Positions 50,927 to 60,595 are shown, numbered from the stretch's first letter. The stretch is DNA of 64,000 nucleotides from Pseudomonas abietaniphila (GCF_900100795.1 NZ_FNCO01000006.1:248001-312000); one strand, 5' to 3'. Numbers and translations: made by a program. The notes: generated by a model from the sequence alone, not told the origin.

Positions 50927-51835
50927 TCAAAGCCTCTCCAACGCCGCCGTACTCCGCTCAAACCACTGCGTCAGGTAATCAGCCATCACCTGAATCCTTC
51001 TCGGCAGATGCCCTTCGAACGGATGCACCAGATACAACGACGAAACCGGCGTCTGATAATCCCGGAGCAACCACACCAACCGCCCCTGATCCAGTTCGTT
51101 ATGCACCATATAGGACGGCAACCGCGCAATCCCCGCGCCTACCAGCGCAGCCCTCTTCAGCAGACCGTAGTGATTGCTGGCAAACGTGCCCCGCACCTTC
51201 ACCCTCGTCACTTCGTGATTCTGGTGGTAGCCCCACGTTTCACGACCGGCGTAGTGACTGTTCAACAGACAGCGATGCACTCGCAGCTCATCCGGCGTCT
51301 GCGGCGCGCCGTGCTGGGCGATGTAGTCGGGGCTCGCGCACGTCAGCTCCTGCAACGACAACAGCGGCTTCGCCACCAGCCGCTCATCAATTCCCACACT
51401 GGAGCGAATACCCAGATCGAACCCGTCGCGGCGCATGTCGCGGAACTGGTTGTTCAGGTCCAGTTCCACCTGCACATCGGGATAGGTTGTCGAAAACTCT
51501 GTCAGCAGCCCCTCGAAAAACGTCTCGCCCAATGACACTGGTACCGTCAGGCGCACCGTGCCCACCAGGCTCTCGCTGAGGTACGCCATGGCGTCTCGCA
51601 CCCGATCCCGTTGGGCCAGCAGCGCACGGGCTTCAGGCAGCAGAATCGCCCCGGCCGAGGTCAGGGTCAGGCTGCGTGTGGTGCGGTGCAGCAGCGTCAC
51701 GCCGTAACTTTTTTCCAGCTTGCTGATGCGTTTGGACAGTTGGCTGGTACTGGTGTCCAGCCATTGCGCGGCCAGGGTGAAGCTGTTGGCTTCCACCAGC
51801 ATGGCAAACGCCGCGAGGTCGTCCATTTCACTCAT
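50927..51835 (-). CDS. LysR-type transcriptional regulator
   Basis: A 302-residue LTTR with the winged helix-turn-helix at the N-terminus (DLAAFAMLVEANSFTLAAQWL, STSQLSKRISKLEKSYGVTLLHRTTRSLTLT) of the CrgA/AaeR-like branch, followed by the effector domain. It is divergent from the SDR gene at 51941 with about 105 bp between the start codons, the usual arrangement for a regulator and its target. GGAAAC precedes the ATG at 51835. Confidence 0.9.
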   Translation of the reverse strand: MSEMDDLAAFAMLVEANSFTLAAQWLDTSTSQLSKRISKLEKSYGVTLLHRTTRSLTLTSAGAILLPEARALLAQRDRVRDAMAYLSESLVGTVRLTVPVSLGETFFEGLLTEFSTTYPDVQVELDLNNQFRDMRRDGFDLGIRSSVGIDERLVAKPLLSLQELTCASPDYIAQHGAPQTPDELRVHRCLLNSHYAGRETWGYHQNHEVTRVKVRGTFASNHYGLLKRAALVGAGIARLPSYMVHNELDQGRLVWLLRDYQTPVSSLYLVHPFEGHLPRRIQVMADYLTQWFERSTAALERL

Positions 51836-51940
51836 GATTGTTTCCTTTCTGACAAACCGGGATTGCCGTTTGGCCCATTTATCTGTGGGAAAAGGCGGTA
51901 GAGACTGAACGCCTGATCCACTGACGAGAAGGACTGCAAC

Positions 51941-52540
51941 GTGAAGATTCTATTGATTGGCGCTGGCGGAACCATCGGCTCAGCGATCGAGAAGGAATTG
52001 GCGCCACGCCATGACATCGTTCGCATTGGCCGTAACAGCGGTGACGAGCATGTCGATATTAGTGACAGCGCATCAATCCGCAAACTGTTCGAACGGACAG
52101 GTCCTTTTGACGCATTGATCTGCGCAGCAGGCAACGTCACGTTCGCCCCTTTGGACGAGATGACCGAGGAATCCTTTGGCCTGGGCCTGCGTGACAAACT
52201 GATGGGGCAGGTCAACCTGCTGCTGATCGGTCGCGAGTTCGCCAATGACGGCGCCTCGTTCACCTTCACCACCGGCATTACCAGCCACGACCCGATCCGG
52301 ACCGGCGCCTCCGCCAGCCTGGTCAATGGCGCCATCGACGCCTTTGTGTGTGCTGCCGCCATCGAGATGCCGCGCGGGATGCGGGTCAACTCGGTGAGCC
52401 CGAACGTACTGGTCGAAGCGATGGGCAGCTACGCGCCTTACTTCCGCGGCTTTAAACCCGTGTCGGGCGCCGATGTGGCGCTGGCCTATGCGAAAAGCGT
52501 TGAGGGGCTGCAAACCGGACAGACCTATCACGTCGGTTAA
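51941..52540 (+). CDS. Short-chain dehydrogenase-like protein lacking the YxxxK pair
   Basis: A 199-residue Rossmann-fold protein with the dinucleotide motif IGAGGTIGSAI at the N-terminus, DVDISDSASI, and CAAGNVTF (the NAG motif). The region normally carrying Tyr-x-x-x-Lys reads GASASLVNGAIDAFV, so the catalytic pair is absent. It may bind NAD(P) without classical dehydrogenase activity. The start is GTG at 51941 after AAGGA. Likely controlled by the divergent LysR gene. Confidence 0.85.
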   Translation: MKILLIGAGGTIGSAIEKELAPRHDIVRIGRNSGDEHVDISDSASIRKLFERTGPFDALICAAGNVTFAPLDEMTEESFGLGLRDKLMGQVNLLLIGREFANDGASFTFTTGITSHDPIRTGASASLVNGAIDAFVCAAAIEMPRGMRVNSVSPNVLVEAMGSYAPYFRGFKPVSGADVALAYAKSVEGLQTGQTYHVG

Positions 52541-52603
52541 TCGCCTCTTGTGATGAGCGAGCAGCCTGAGTAACGTGGCGGCACTTGTCTGGAGACCCGC
52601 CAC

Positions 52604-53284
52604 ATGTTCGCTGCTCGTTCCGTCCTGATGTTCGCCTTGCTGCCAGTGTTCGCCGGCTGCCAACTGCTCCCTTCGCCCTCCTCCGACAGCACAGTCTCCA
52701 CGGCCGGGATGCTGCGCATGCAGGGCACGCTCAGCGGCGACGGCGGCAAGCTGTTCTTTCAGCCGTGCAGCGAGCAACGCCGCTACGCGGTGACCGACAA
52801 AGGCAATACCGGCATCCTGCAGGAAGCCGCTTCGGTGGTGGACAAAAGCGGCAAGGCGTTCGCTGATGTGCGCGGCAACTTCGTCGCCAGCAAGGCGCAA
52901 GGCAGCGACGGTCAGGCTGACGTCTATCAGCTGTACCGCGTCGAGCGTCCGGGCAATGCCTGTGAAGACCCCAATTTCAAGCGCCTGACCATTCATGCCA
53001 GCGGCAACGGTCCGAAATGGAACCTCAATGCCAGCGGCAAAGGCATGGTGCTGGAACGTGAAGGCCAAGACGAATTTGCGGTGCCTTATATGGAGGAGCA
53101 GATGCCCGAAGGCCGTTTCAACCTGATCACCGACGCCAATGATCAGCATGTCGAGCTGTACGTTGCCCCGCAGCGTTGCGTCGATACGGTGAACGGTTCT
53201 GTGCAGCATCTGACGGCCGAGCTGCGCGTCAACGGCAAGGTACAGCGCGGGTGTGCGTATTTCGGGGCGATGCGCAACGATTAA
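52604..53284 (+). CDS. Hypothetical lipoprotein (COG3650-like, 226 aa)
   Basis: A lipoprotein signal (MFAARSVLMFALLPVFAGC, Cys19) followed by repeated short beta motifs with conserved FQPCSEQRRYAV and CVDTVNGSVQHLTAELRVNGKVQRGCAYFG. Four Cys in the mature part probably form disulfides. It is reminiscent of COG3650 membrane proteins. Possibly a periplasmic sensor or protective lipoprotein; function unknown. Confidence 0.72.
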   Translation: MFAARSVLMFALLPVFAGCQLLPSPSSDSTVSTAGMLRMQGTLSGDGGKLFFQPCSEQRRYAVTDKGNTGILQEAASVVDKSGKAFADVRGNFVASKAQGSDGQADVYQLYRVERPGNACEDPNFKRLTIHASGNGPKWNLNASGKGMVLEREGQDEFAVPYMEEQMPEGRFNLITDANDQHVELYVAPQRCVDTVNGSVQHLTAELRVNGKVQRGCAYFGAMRND

Positions 53285-53298
53285 TAGTCCACGTCTCT

Positions 53299-53385
53299 TG
53301 AAGGAGCGCGCTTGTCCGCGATCAGAGTATGTCTGCACGCGAATCGTCGAGGGCATAGCGTGATCGCGGGCAAGCAAGCGCCGAC
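53299..53385. repeat. Degenerate REP doublet
   Basis: AAGGAGCGCGCTTGTCCGCG near the left and GATCGCGGGCAAGCAAGCGC near the right; several mismatches to the main family. Confidence 0.55.
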
Positions 53386-53527
53386 GTTCGGACTTGCGCA
53401 CGCCTGAACGGGCGATGTGTTGCTTACGTCGTCGCTCCGGTCAACGCTCACCTTGCAATCTGGCTTATAATCGCCGGTTCTTGTAGCGCTGCCGGGCCGA
53501 CCCTGCGGCCCGAAACCGGACTTTTCA

Positions 53528-55141
53528 ATGTTACGAATCACCGAACTCAAACTGCCGCTCGACCATGCGGATGACGCACTGCGCCCTGCGCTCGTGCAAC
53601 GCCTGGGCATCGACAGCGACGAGCTGCTGGATTTCACCCTGTTCAAGCGCAGCTACGATGCGCGCAAGAAATCCACCGAACTGCAGTTCATCTACACCAT
53701 CGATTTTCAGGTTCGCGACGAAGCGGCCCTGCTCAAGCGCCTGAGCCACGACAAGCACGTCACGGCCGCGCCCGACGTCAGCTACAAAGTCGTCGGTCAT
53801 GCGCCAGCGGACCTCAACGAACGCCCGCTGGTGGTCGGTTTCGGCCCTTGCGGCATCTTCGCCGGGCTGTTGCTGGCCCAGATGGGTTTCAAGCCGATCA
53901 TTCTTGAGCGTGGCAAAGAGGTCCGTCAGCGGACCAAGGACACCTGGGGCCTGTGGCGTAAAAACATCCTCAACCCCGAGTCCAACGTGCAGTTCGGCGA
54001 AGGCGGCGCAGGCACCTTCTCCGACGGCAAGCTCTACAGCCAGATCAAGGACCCGCAATTTCACGGTCGCAAGGTGCTGCACGAGTTCGTCAAGGCCGGT
54101 GCGCCGGAAGAAATTCTCTACGTCAGCAAACCGCACATCGGCACGTTCCGCCTGACCGGCGTCGTGGAAAACATGCGTCAGCAGATCGAAGCACTGGGTG
54201 GCGAAGTGCGTTTCGAACAACGCGTAACTGATGTGCTGATCGAGGATGGTCAGTTGCAGGGCGTGGTGCTCGACAGCGGCGAGCGTATTGATTCGCGGCA
54301 CGTGATCCTCGCGCTGGGCCACAGTGCCCGCGACACGTTCCGCATGCTCCACGGCCGTGGTGTGTACATGGAAGCCAAGCCGTTTTCGGTGGGTTTCCGC
54401 ATCGAGCACCCGCAAGGTCTGATCGACCGCGCGCGCCTGGGCAAATACGCCGGCCACCCGAAACTCGGGGCCGCGGATTACAAACTGGTGCACCACGCCA
54501 AAAACGGTCGCTCGGTGTACAGCTTCTGCATGTGCCCAGGCGGCACCGTGGTCGCGGCCACCAGCGAACCGAACCGCGTCGTCACCAACGGCATGAGCCA
54601 ATATTCGCGTAACGAGCGCAATGCCAACTCGGGCATCGTGGTCGGTATCACGCCTGACGAAGACTATCCGGGCAGCCCGCTGGCGGGTATCGAACTGCAG
54701 GAACGTCTGGAGTCCCACGCCTACATCATGGGCGGCGAGAGCTACGAGGCGCCCGCGCAACTGGTGGGTGATTTCATTGCTGGCAAGGCATCGACCGAAC
54801 TGGGCAGCGTCGAGCCGTCCTACAAGCCCGGCGTGAAACTCACCGACCTGGCCGACGCCCTGCCCGCCTTCGCCATCGAAGCCATTCGTGAAGCGTTGCC
54901 GGCGTTCGACAAGCAGATCAAAGGTTTCTCGCAGCACGACGCCGTCCTGACAGGTATCGAGACCCGCACCTCTTCGCCGCTGCGCATCACCCGTGGCGCG
55001 GACATGCAGAGCCTCAACGTCAAAGGACTGTTCCCGGCCGGTGAAGGCGCCGGTTATGCAGGCGGCATCCTGTCGGCGGGTGTCGACGGGATTCGAATTG
55101 CCGAGGCACTGGCGAAAAGCATGTTGGGAATCACCGGCTAA
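53528..55141 (+). CDS. FAD-dependent oxidoreductase (COG2509 type, 537 aa)
   Basis: Residues 1-90 are an uncommon N-terminal domain (MLRITELKLPLDHADD...), followed by the dinucleotide-binding motif VVGFGPCGIFAGLLLA (about 99), ERGKEVRQRTKDTWGLW, and the FAD-associated NVQFGEGGAGTFSDGKL (about 155). The C-terminal LFPAGEGAGYAGGILSAGVDGIRIAEAL motif binds the flavin. The family of uncharacterised FAD dehydrogenases matches; the substrate is unknown. No membrane segment. Confidence 0.85.
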   Translation: MLRITELKLPLDHADDALRPALVQRLGIDSDELLDFTLFKRSYDARKKSTELQFIYTIDFQVRDEAALLKRLSHDKHVTAAPDVSYKVVGHAPADLNERPLVVGFGPCGIFAGLLLAQMGFKPIILERGKEVRQRTKDTWGLWRKNILNPESNVQFGEGGAGTFSDGKLYSQIKDPQFHGRKVLHEFVKAGAPEEILYVSKPHIGTFRLTGVVENMRQQIEALGGEVRFEQRVTDVLIEDGQLQGVVLDSGERIDSRHVILALGHSARDTFRMLHGRGVYMEAKPFSVGFRIEHPQGLIDRARLGKYAGHPKLGAADYKLVHHAKNGRSVYSFCMCPGGTVVAATSEPNRVVTNGMSQYSRNERNANSGIVVGITPDEDYPGSPLAGIELQERLESHAYIMGGESYEAPAQLVGDFIAGKASTELGSVEPSYKPGVKLTDLADALPAFAIEAIREALPAFDKQIKGFSQHDAVLTGIETRTSSPLRITRGADMQSLNVKGLFPAGEGAGYAGGILSAGVDGIRIAEALAKSMLGITG

Positions 55142-55161
55142 CCGACGAAATCGATGATTCC

Positions 55162-55250
55162 TGTGGGAGCGAATTCATTCGCGATACGGTACGACGGCCG
55201 GTGACTGACTGCTGGCTGAACTGACGTCTCGAGAATGAACCTGCTCCCAC
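55162..55250. repeat. Degenerate REP doublet (GAATTCATTCGCGA family)
   Basis: TGTGGGAGCGAATTCATTCG on the left; right partner GAGAATGAACCTGCTCCCAC is decayed. Confidence 0.65.
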
Positions 55251-55453
55251 CGTTGTTTCTGATGCTCGCAAGGAAAATTCCTACAGCCTGCGCAGAATAA
55301 GCCCTGTAGCACTCTGTAACTAATTTATAGGATTCTTTGTATACAGTTACCGCTCGACTTTTTAATAACCAAATCGAATATAACTTTTGTTTTCAGAAAT
55401 AAGCCGACGGGTTAGGGTGTCGCTCCTTTTGCGCATGTCCATGGAGAGTGACC
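55251..55453. other. Upstream region of nhaA
   Basis: The AT-rich segment 55310-55410 contains GTAACT (55316) and its inverted copy AGTTAC (55345), separated by 23 bp. A dyad of this kind could be an operator, but no regulator gene is linked. No coding signal is seen. Confidence 0.35.
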
Positions 55454-56641
55454 TTGCCCGTACGCAATACATTCAAACGCTTTTTCCAGCTCGAGGCGGC
55501 TGGCGGTCTGTTGTTGATCGCTGCTGCCGCCCTTGCCCTGGTCATCAATAACTCACCCCTGTCCTGGCTGTACAACGGCCTGCTTGATGTGCCCGTGGTG
55601 GCACAAATTGGCGCCTTGAAAATTGCCAAACCGTTGCTGCTCTGGATCAATGACGGCCTGATGGCACTGTTCTTTCTGCTTATCGGCCTGGAGGTCAAGC
55701 GCGAAGTGCTTCAAGGGCATCTGTCCCGCCCTTCGCAGATCGTCCTGCCCGGCGCTGCCGCGATCGGTGGAATGGTGATCCCTGCCCTGTTTTTCTGGGC
55801 GTTGAACAAAGACAACCCCGCCGCCATGAGCGGCTGGGCCATTCCGATGGCGACAGATATCGCCTTCGCGTTGGGCGTGCTCGCCTTGCTCGGCAAACGT
55901 GTCCCCGTGTCGCTCAAGCTGTTCTTGATGACGCTGGCGATCATCGACGACCTCGGTGCGATCATCGTGATTGCCCTGTTCTACTCGGGTGAGCTGTCTA
56001 ATCTGTCGCTGGCCATCGCGGCCGCTTCGCTCATCGCACTGATCAGCATGAACCGGCTGGGCGTGGTGAAGCTGGCGCCTTACCTGCTCGTGGGTCTGGT
56101 GCTGTGGGTATGTGTGCTCAAGAGCGGCGTGCACGCCACGCTGGCGGGCGTCATCCTCGCCTTCTGCATTCCACTGAAAACCCCAAAGGATGTGCCCGCG
56201 CCACTGCAGCAGTTGGAGCATGCGCTGCATCCGTGGGTGGCCTACGCGATCCTGCCCCTGTTTGCGTTCGCCAACGCAGGCGTTTCACTGGCGGGTGTTA
56301 GCCTTGAAAGCTTCACTCATCCCGTGCCGATGGGCATCGCGCTGGGGCTGTTGATGGGCAAGATGCTGGGCGTTTTCGGGCTCACATGGCTGGCGGTCAA
56401 GGCAGGATTGGCCGCGCTGCCCGCAGGCGCCAACTGGGGTCAGGTGCTGGGCGTCTCGATATTGTGCGGAATCGGCTTCACCATGAGCCTGTTCGTTGGC
56501 TCACTGGCGTTCGTCCCGGGACAGAGCGAATTTGCCGGGATGGACCGAATGGGCATTTTGACCGGTTCGATACTGGCCGCTCTGATCGGTTACGCGATCA
56601 CGGCGGTCTCCAGTCCCCGCTCTACCCACCCGCACATCTGA
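55454..56641 (+). CDS. nhaA: Na+/H+ antiporter NhaA
   Basis: A 12-helix antiporter; the Asp pair of NhaA is in [16 protein letters not shown] (about 170), with [16 protein letters not shown] upstream. TTG at 55454 has GGAG seven bases upstream, giving [11 protein letters not shown], the family N-terminus; the GTG at 55448 is too close to the same site. 395 residues, close to the family length. It exports Na+ in exchange for H+ at alkaline pH. Confidence 0.92.
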   Translation: MPVRNTFKRFFQLEAAGGLLLIAAAALALVINNSPLSWLYNGLLDVPVVAQIGALKIAKPLLLWINDGLMALFFLLIGLEVKREVLQGHLSRPSQIVLPGAAAIGGMVIPALFFWALNKDNPAAMSGWAIPMATDIAFALGVLALLGKRVPVSLKLFLMTLAIIDDLGAIIVIALFYSGELSNLSLAIAAASLIALISMNRLGVVKLAPYLLVGLVLWVCVLKSGVHATLAGVILAFCIPLKTPKDVPAPLQQLEHALHPWVAYAILPLFAFANAGVSLAGVSLESFTHPVPMGIALGLLMGKMLGVFGLTWLAVKAGLAALPAGANWGQVLGVSILCGIGFTMSLFVGSLAFVPGQSEFAGMDRMGILTGSILAALIGYAITAVSSPRSTHPHI

Positions 56642-56666
56642 CCGAATTGCAGCGGTAAGCAGAAAC

Positions 56667-56696
56667 AAAAACGCCCCGACACATCGGGGCGTTTTT
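56667..56696. terminator. Bidirectional terminator between nhaA and the glycine-zipper gene
   Basis: AAAAACGCCCCGA, CACA, TCGGGGCGTTTTT: a perfect stem with T-runs both ways, between convergent genes. Confidence 0.92.
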
Positions 56697-56743
56697 GTGT
56701 AAGCAGGTATTACATCAACCTGCTTCGGGCCAAACGGCGTCGC

Positions 56744-57208
56744 TTAGTGGGACACGCGGCTGGTGCCGTTGACGGTCATGATGCGCACACGCTCGCCCAC
56801 GCGGAAGATCTCGTTTTCCTGAACTTCCTGTACGTAGGCACGCATGGTGCCGTCGTCTTCACGCACGGTGATCTCGACACCCTGCGCGCGGGTCAAACCG
56901 CCTTCGGCCGCCGAGCCCAGCAAACCGCCAGCGACTGCACCGATGACTGCGGTGACGATGCTGCCACGGCCGCCACCAATGGCGCTACCACCCACACCAC
57001 CGACGATCGCACCGGCGCCCGCACCAATCGGGGTTTTGGTGCCTTCAATCTTCACCGGGCGCAGCGATTCGATCGTACCCAGGCGCACGGTCTGCACTTG
57101 GCGAGCTTCATCGCGCGAGTACGAGTCGCCAGTCAGGCTCGAGGTACAGCCGCCCAAGGTCAGCGCCATGGCGGTGAACGAAGCAGCCAACAGAACAGAC
57201 TTACGCAT
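56744..57208 (-). CDS. Glycine-zipper lipoprotein (SlyB/17-kDa antigen-like)
   Basis: A 154-residue lipoprotein (lipobox LGGC, Cys21) with VQTVRLGTIESLRPVKIEGTKTP, then the glycine zipper GAGAGAIVGGVGGSAIGGG...VIGAVAGGLLGSAAEGG (about 62-105), typical of the 17-kDa/SlyB family, and a C-terminal beta part (VQEVQENEIFRVGERVRIM). It should be inserted into the outer membrane and linked to envelope integrity. Confidence 0.88.
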   Translation of the reverse strand: MRKSVLLAASFTAMALTLGGCTSSLTGDSYSRDEARQVQTVRLGTIESLRPVKIEGTKTPIGAGAGAIVGGVGGSAIGGGRGSIVTAVIGAVAGGLLGSAAEGGLTRAQGVEITVREDDGTMRAYVQEVQENEIFRVGERVRIMTVNGTSRVSH

Positions 57209-57387
57209 AACATTTGCCTCCAGGGGAACAGGTAGCCATTAGACTCCGCGACGCCAATCGATGTCACGGTCCTGCACCGATAATTTACGTTTATTCAGGC
57301 GCTATACAGAAAGTCGCCGGCGTCTACGAGTATGGACGACGACCCACTGGATAGATTCAAAGAATTGTTGTGTGTGCCGCCGAAGCG

Positions 57388-58035
57388 CTATGGCGCGAGA
57401 CGCTCTCGCGTCCACTGCCCATCGACCAGACGGTAATTCAAGCGATCATGCAGACGGCTTGGACGACCCTGCCAGAACTCGATGCGATCGGGGACCAGAC
57501 GATAGCCGCCCCAATGCTCGGGGCAGTCAGGTTGGGTGTCGCTGAAGCGTGCTTCGGTGGCCTTGAGCAGCCCTTCAAGCGCCTCACGATCCGCGATGAC
57601 CTGGCTCTGCGGCGATGCCCAGGCACCGAGGCGGCTGCCGAGTGGCCGGACCTGGAAATAGGCGTCGGACTCTTCGTGAGAGACCTTCATGACCCGCCCT
57701 TCGATGCGCACCTGACGCTCGAGCGTCGGCCAGAAGAAGGTCATGGCGGCAAAGGGGCGTGCAGCCAGCTGCTGCCCTTTGGCACTGTCGTAGTTGGTGA
57801 AGAAGGTAAAACCCTGGGTGTCGAGGCCCTTGAGCAGAAGGACCCGGCAGTGTGGGCGACCGTCACCATCGACAGTCGCCAGCGTCATCGCGTTGGCTTC
57901 AACCGGCGCCTGCTCGGTCTTCACCGCCTCGCCAAACCATTGGTGGAACAACGCAAAAGGTTCTTCCGGCGCCTGCGACTCGGTCAAACCTTCGCGGGCG
58001 TAGTTGCGACGCATATCAGCCAGACGCTGGCTCAT
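57388..58035 (-). CDS. pdxH: Pyridoxamine 5'-phosphate oxidase
   Basis: A 215-residue FMN enzyme starting [23 protein letters not shown] at 58035 follows AAGGAAGG, the GTG one codon earlier is worse. PdxH motifs are complete: [28 protein letters not shown] (FMN), [28 protein letters not shown] and [13 protein letters not shown]...RLAP at the C-terminus. It oxidises pyridoxine/pyridoxamine phosphate to pyridoxal phosphate. 48 bp downstream of the OmpA-like gene in the same direction. Confidence 0.95.
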   Translation of the reverse strand: MSQRLADMRRNYAREGLTESQAPEEPFALFHQWFGEAVKTEQAPVEANAMTLATVDGDGRPHCRVLLLKGLDTQGFTFFTNYDSAKGQQLAARPFAAMTFFWPTLERQVRIEGRVMKVSHEESDAYFQVRPLGSRLGAWASPQSQVIADREALEGLLKATEARFSDTQPDCPEHWGGYRLVPDRIEFWQGRPSRLHDRLNYRLVDGQWTRERLAP

Positions 58036-58083
58036 CACTGCCTTCCTTTATCGAAATCCGTGAGCGGGATAGCGATATTACCC

Positions 58084-59178
58084 TCAGTTGCTGCTGGCTT
58101 GCGCGTTGGCTGCAGGTTTCTTGGCGGCGGCTTTGGCGGGCGCTGCCTTGGCCTTGGTGGGCGCTGCTTTTTTCGCCGGGGCCTTCTTGGCCGTGGACGC
58201 CTTGGCCGGTGCGGCTTTCTTGGCAGGTGCTGCGGATTTGGCTGGCGCTGCCTTGGTGGCCGGGGCCGGTGCGACTACCGGTGCAGCTTGCTTCACGGCG
58301 ACCATGGTCGGAGCAGGCGCCGGCGTCATGTTGTACTTGGCCATCAGCGCCACCATCGTGTCCTGTGGCGTCATGATGATTTCCACACGGCGGTTCAAGG
58401 CTCGACCGGCCGCGCTGTCATCCGCCGCACGTGGCATGACGTTACCCAGGCCGCGCAGGTTCAGGCGATTACGTTCCAGGCCGCTCAGGCGGAAGATGGC
58501 GGCGACGGACTGCGCGCGCTGCTGGCTGATCTTCAGGTTCGCATCGCTGGCGACGTCGCTGTGGCCCAACACCAGCACCGCGGACTTCTGATCGCCTTCC
58601 ACGAGCTTGGCCATGCGGGTAATAGGCCCGAGATTGACGGGCAGCAGCATTTCCGGACGATCCGGGTTGAAGGTGCTGTCAACCGGGGCCGTCACAACCA
58701 GTACGTCTTCACGGCGCTCGAGTTCGAACTTGCTGTCCTTGATGGCTTCACGCACGCGTGGCTCGTATTGGTCGAGCCAGGCCTGGGTGACCTTCGGGTC
58801 GACCTTTGGCACGGCGGGTGCGGCATCTTTTTTGGCTTCGCTGCCGCCGAACGGCCACCACCACTTGTTGCCATCATCGGCTTTTGCCACGGCAGGCTTG
58901 GCGGCAGGCTGGGTCGCCGCGAGTTCGGGTTTCTTCTCGGTCGCGCCGTGGTCAGAACCGAATGGCCAGTACCAGTGAGTGCCGCTCTCGGCTTCTGTTT
59001 TTGCGACTTCTGCGGCAGCAGGGCTGGCGGCAGGTTTTACCGGGGCAGCAGCGTCAGTACTTTTTCCGGAGCCGAATGACCACCAGTGGTCATTGCTGGC
59101 TGACGAGTCCTGGGGAGTCTGTGCGCAACCGGTAACGGCAATACACAGTGCAAATGCGAGGCTTTTGTTGGCAGACAT
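58084..59178 (-). CDS. OmpA-family lipoprotein with three Trp-Pro-Phe-Gly repeats and a Lys/Ala/Pro-rich tail
   Basis: The ATG at 59178 gives a lipoprotein signal (lipobox VTGC, Cys18). Residues 25-120 contain three copies of an aromatic motif: HWWSFGSG (31), HWYWPFGS (68) and KWWWPFGG (105), separated by Ala/Lys/Pro linkers. An OmpA C-terminal domain follows (about 155-272), with LVLGHSDVASDANLKISQQRA and RRVEII. The last about 75 residues are PAKKAAPAK-type repeats similar to histone H1/AlgP tails. OmpA domains bind peptidoglycan; the tail would be strongly positive. This combination is not one I recognise. Confidence 0.82.
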   Translation of the reverse strand: MSANKSLAFALCIAVTGCAQTPQDSSASNDHWWSFGSGKSTDAAAPVKPAASPAAAEVAKTEAESGTHWYWPFGSDHGATEKKPELAATQPAAKPAVAKADDGNKWWWPFGGSEAKKDAAPAVPKVDPKVTQAWLDQYEPRVREAIKDSKFELERREDVLVVTAPVDSTFNPDRPEMLLPVNLGPITRMAKLVEGDQKSAVLVLGHSDVASDANLKISQQRAQSVAAIFRLSGLERNRLNLRGLGNVMPRAADDSAAGRALNRRVEIIMTPQDTMVALMAKYNMTPAPAPTMVAVKQAAPVVAPAPATKAAPAKSAAPAKKAAPAKASTAKKAPAKKAAPTKAKAAPAKAAAKKPAANAQASSN

Positions 59179-59259
59179 GGGTGACCCACACAAATAATTG
59201 ATCAGAAAATGAACGAAGCAGCGCCCATATAACACGCATAAACGCTGAGTTGGAAAAAG

Positions 59260-59291
59260 AAACCGCCCTACGGTTCCGTTATGGGCGGTTT
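59260..59291 (-). terminator. Terminator of the serine hydrolase gene
   Basis: Minus strand: AAACCGCCC, 14-nt loop, GGGCGGTTT then CTTTTTCC; about 40 bp after the stop at 59330. Confidence 0.85.
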
Positions 59292-59329
59292 AACTGACAG
59301 TCGGTAGAACAAGCACTTATCGGCGATAG

Positions 59330-60478
59330 TTATTGCAAACACTCACCAAGCACCCGGACCAGACGTTGCGCGCGCGGATCCATCAACACATACGGGCCCA
59401 ACGTGTTGGTCACGAAGCCGAAAGCCACGTCACGTTCAGGATCGGCGAAGCCCACCGATCCCCCGGCACCCGGATGGCCGAACGACTTTGCGCCCAGGCC
59501 GAACGTCGCATTGGGCACGGTGGGCTGATCGAGCATGCAACCCAGACCAAAGCGCGTCTGGGTCAACAATGTCTTATCCTGGCCGACGCTGTGCTCGCGG
59601 GTCAGTTCGTTGATCAGATCGGCTTCCAGCAGGCTGCCATCAAGCAATCCGCTGTAGAAACCCGCCAGGCTGCGGGCGTTGCCGTGGCCGTTGGCGGCAG
59701 GCTGTTGCATGCGTCGCCACTCAGGCTTGTTGGTGCTGGTCATGATCGACGGCGGGTTGGTAAACGCCCGCGCGGTCATGGACGTGGGTTCACGCATCGT
59801 GGTCTGGACCAGACGCTGGGCAGCTTCATCGCCCATATTGCCCTTGCCCCGCGCGATATGGGCCACTCGATGGAATTCCTCATCCGCCAGACCGACATGG
59901 AAATCCAGTCCCAGCGGCCTGGCAATACGGGCGGCGATTGACTCACCCGGCCCGCGGCCGTCGGCGCGGCGAATCATTTCACCCACCAGCCAGCCGTAAG
60001 TAATGGCAGCGTAGCCATGGCCCTGACCGGGCTTCCACCAAGGCTCTTCCGCGGCCAGCGCGTCGGTCATCGCCTCCCAGTTGTACAAGGCCTCAGCGGG
60101 CAACATGTCATGAATCGCAGGCAAGCCCGCCTGATGGCAGAGCAACTGACGCAGAGTGATCGTCTGTTTACCAGCAGCGGCGAACTCGGGCCATAGCCGT
60201 GAAACCGGTTCGTCCAGGTGCAACTTGCCTTCGCCCACCAACTGCAACGCGGTGACCGCCGCAAAGGTCTTGGTGCAAGAGAACAGGTTGGCAATGGTAT
60301 CGCTGTGCCAGACCTCGGCACCGTCCTTATCGGCCGTACCCGCCCACAGGTCGAGCACGGTTTGCCCACCGACCTGCACGCACAAGGCCGCGCCACGTTC
60401 TTGAGGATCGTCGAACAGCGCGGCAAACGCTTCGCGTACAGCTTCAAATTGAAGCTCGAAATGACCTTGAATCTGCAC
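59330..60478 (-). CDS. Beta-lactamase-fold serine hydrolase (EstB/class C-like)
   Basis: The GTG at 60478 follows GGAG at nine bases and gives MQIQGHFELQFEAVREAFAA, 382 residues; the frame upstream has no site. The SxxK motif SCTK (67-70), a Tyr motif in YAAITYGW (156-163) and GHPGAGGSVGFADP near the C-terminus correspond to family VIII esterase/class C beta-lactamase active sites. No signal peptide, so a cytoplasmic esterase is more likely than a resistance enzyme. The GH50-like gene lies 118 bp upstream in the same direction. Confidence 0.87.
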   Translation of the reverse strand: MQIQGHFELQFEAVREAFAALFDDPQERGAALCVQVGGQTVLDLWAGTADKDGAEVWHSDTIANLFSCTKTFAAVTALQLVGEGKLHLDEPVSRLWPEFAAAGKQTITLRQLLCHQAGLPAIHDMLPAEALYNWEAMTDALAAEEPWWKPGQGHGYAAITYGWLVGEMIRRADGRGPGESIAARIARPLGLDFHVGLADEEFHRVAHIARGKGNMGDEAAQRLVQTTMREPTSMTARAFTNPPSIMTSTNKPEWRRMQQPAANGHGNARSLAGFYSGLLDGSLLEADLINELTREHSVGQDKTLLTQTRFGLGCMLDQPTVPNATFGLGAKSFGHPGAGGSVGFADPERDVAFGFVTNTLGPYVLMDPRAQRLVRVLGECLQ

Positions 60479-60595
60479 GGTTTCGCTCTCCGGTCGGGGC
60501 CTGCACAAAATGGCGTGCATTGTTCCAGCGATTTGAGGGTTTGGGAACAGCCACGCGCCATCAGGCGCGCAGCAAATCCTGTAGGAAAGGCGCCA

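Noticed and set aside
57370..59079. 569-residue plus-strand frame opposite pdxH and the OmpA-like gene
   Set aside because: It is an antisense frame of the Ala/Lys repeats; no start signal or domain.
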